A stretch of DNA of 33,722 nucleotides, from contig JAPSFM010000050.1 of assembly GCA_035063885.1 (NCBI GenBank), positions 1 to 33,722 of the forward strand. Direction: 5' to 3'. This stretch comes from CAADGY01 sp900696665. GTDB lineage: Bacteria > Acidobacteriota > Terriglobia > Bryobacterales > Bryobacteraceae. Position numbers and translations under genes: made by a program. A model generated the notes under the pieces. The model did not search any database and was not told where the DNA came from. It saw only the letters and a program-made list of their open reading frames with translations. Within the stretch, counting starts at the first letter, position 1. Each line of letters opens with the position of its first letter. Positions 33,101 through 33,722 of this stretch are shown piece after piece.

Positions 33101-33722
33101 CCGACCCGTGGATTTCGTTCGTGCCCGAACGCGTTGTCAGCATGAACGTACCCGGACGGTTCAGCTTGGCCGAAGAGTTGTTCGTTTCCGAACGGAACTC
33201 GGCAATGGTGTCGAGCCCGGGAGGACGTGCGGGAATCGACTGCCATTCGCGGTTCTCGAGAACCGCGCCGTCCTGCAAAAGCTCCGTCGCGTATCGCAGA
33301 CCGTAAACGCGGGGCACGGACCCCGACTCTACACCAGGGGTAGTCATATACAGCAACGAGGTAACAAAGCGCCCGTTGATGGGCAACTGTTCGATGCGTT
33401 CACGCTCCACGACGGTCGCGATGGTCGGACTGGTCGTAGTGACCAGCGGTGTCACGTCACCGGCGACTGTCACGGATGTCGCGGTCACACCGAGCTTCAA
33501 CACCGGATCGACCTGTGCGGATTGACCCGACGCGAGGTTCAACTCGCCCTTCCATGTTTCCATACCGGGCGATTCCACGGTCACCTCGTATGCTCCAGTT
33601 TGAAGATTGGGAACGAGGTAAAAGCCGACTTCGTTTGTCGCGGTGGTGTACCGGCGGCTCGTTGCGGTGTGAACGGCGGTCACATTCGCCTTCGGCACAA
33701 CCGCCCCGCCGATGTCCTTGAC
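30126..33722 (-). CDS. Oar-type TonB-dependent receptor, N-terminus beyond the window
   Basis: 1198 residues are visible; the 5' end is cut by the window edge at 33722. The frame is open from the edge and starts inside the carboxypeptidase-regulatory-like domain (VKDIGGAVVPKANVTAVHT; LQTGAYEVTVESPGMETW). It continues through a plug (LPINGRFVTSLLYMTTPGVE; GTFMLTTRSGTNEIHGSAFE) to a long barrel with many aromatic strands, ending LQLTVRLTW with a terminal aromatic residue. The signal peptide is not seen. Some programs would call a start at 33698 (GTG), but that would cut the domain in half. It is the longest of the three receptors here and leads a minus-strand cluster with the TPR, cNMP-binding and nitrilase genes. 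Confidence 0.93.
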   Translation of the reverse strand, partial: VKDIGGAVVPKANVTAVHTATSRRYTTATNEVGFYLVPNLQTGAYEVTVESPGMETWKGELNLASGQSAQVDPVLKLGVTATSVTVAGDVTPLVTTTSPTIATVVERERIEQLPINGRFVTSLLYMTTPGVESGSVPRVYGLRYATELLQDGAVLENREWQSIPARPPGLDTIAEFRSETNNSSAKLNRPGTFMLTTRSGTNEIHGSAFETLRNSGLGVARARQDYYDKPPHLVRNEFGVSLGGPVWLPKIYNGRNRTFFFFAYEGYQLRSARTRSIGVPTPAFREGDFSGLVNAQGRQFTLYDPNTTDSTTWSRQPFPGNRIPMARQSPLAKYLYSVTPLPTRGDNPLVAANWFGLGFNNTRQHTETVRVDHKINDNNHLFFRYSHSPATSDNTNDPWNGSGSPPTLDRRANTYIDSQSNDSGVANWTHTFSPTFFSETLVTVARDYRGQLPFTGTEEIASQLGLPNPFNGIGFPRIPYSMSSSTGVGMSYDAAINPTINYGRIYNVDQNFTKIHGRHEFQFGARFRYEQLETLNDQQISQGQLSYNSVAPTALYDPASGTAYGPVPFTGHTAANFFLGMGTYQARFNRSWYRPRVHERAGYFQDNFKVNSRLTLNLGLRYEFYSPVNERDHTMFGFDEKNKAVILSRSLEDMARMRNVLPAVVDAYTRLGVKFTTPEAAGVPDSLVRSNRWDFGPRAGFAYRIGSSHRTTVIRGGYSIFAYPESLRLFAGNTQNTLPGQGNISNDPNAAEQSPDGLPNYLLRSVPTIIAGVNSSNALDVTKVTGISRGSGAMYYLDPNQPTARAHQWNLMVEREMFANTVVKAGYIGTHGTRMSQWYTYNEASPAYVWYTTTGLPFPTGEFANVARRPYDQQVYGTIQRYQKTGWSNYNGIQLEFEHRYSKGYAFQVFYVMSNAMRVAGDGWRDDILRPASYYLPGTVPEDDAARNRLLFYRRDTGIPKHRMNWNFLVDLPFGRGKPLGRNASRFVNTLIGGWQIAGSGTLISRYFQLPTTYRGQQNPVEVYGKKYPIQDCRSGVCYDGWLYWNGYIPAHRINSVNSAGRPNGVMGVPENYRPFQTWLIPTPANGGSSSDPNFAFYESNTVFVPLKNGTNQRTTYDPGIHPLQNQYFNAPLRWNMAASAFKTVPITERVFLRLNADFLENVFNMPGTTVPGGDGIVLNRTSDNAPRVLQLTVRLTW

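Overview
The window looks like chromosome of an Acidobacteriota member, probably the Bryobacterales/Solibacter lineage. The evidence is high GC, three Oar-type TonB-dependent receptors that begin with a carboxypeptidase-regulatory-like domain, and secreted beta-propeller, TPR and CehA/McbA-type proteins around them. This placement is inference from gene content; no rRNA or marker gene is present. No CRISPR array, insertion sequence or phage gene was seen.

Layout. (1) 1-253: no recognisable gene, then tRNA-Cys. (2) 630-7035: a compact plus-strand [NiFe]-hydrogenase operon, hoxE-hoxF-hoxU-hoxY-hoxH, followed by a 53-codon ORF coupled to hoxH through GTGA. The HoxF/HydB subunit is fused to a complete GltD/NfnL-like flavoprotein, so one soluble complex should carry an NAD(H)/FMN site, a second FAD/NADP(H)-type site and a NiFe site. 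This is the most interesting system in the window. No hyp maturation genes or endopeptidase are present. (3) 7283-10587: a minus-strand YdcF-like membrane protein diverges from a SpoU-type RNA methyltransferase translationally coupled to rarA/mgsA; a PilZ protein follows. (4) 10588-17564: a 320-nt structured gap with a good sigma-54-type promoter, an Oar-type receptor with a rho-independent terminator, then an NtrY-like kinase and an NtrX/NtrC-like sigma-54 activator overlapping by ATGA. (5) 17711-23544: an LTxxQ-type periplasmic protein, an ECF sigma factor, a large zinc-finger anti-sigma factor and a second Oar-type receptor, the last three overlapping, suggesting a self-contained surface-signalling unit. 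(6) 23553-26556, minus strand: a secreted ScyD/ScyE-like beta-propeller and a secreted CehA/McbA-like metallohydrolase. (7) 26584-26808: divergent tRNA-Val(CAC) and tRNA-His. (8) 26849-33722, minus strand: a third Oar-type receptor (cut by the window end), a TPR protein, a stand-alone cyclic-nucleotide-binding protein and a secreted nitrilase-fold hydrolase with a jelly-roll domain.

Functional picture: soluble hydrogen metabolism linked to pyridine nucleotides, housekeeping genes for RNA modification and replication-fork maintenance, and several outer-membrane uptake or signalling units, each paired with its own regulator. All functions come from reading motifs by eye; no database search was run.
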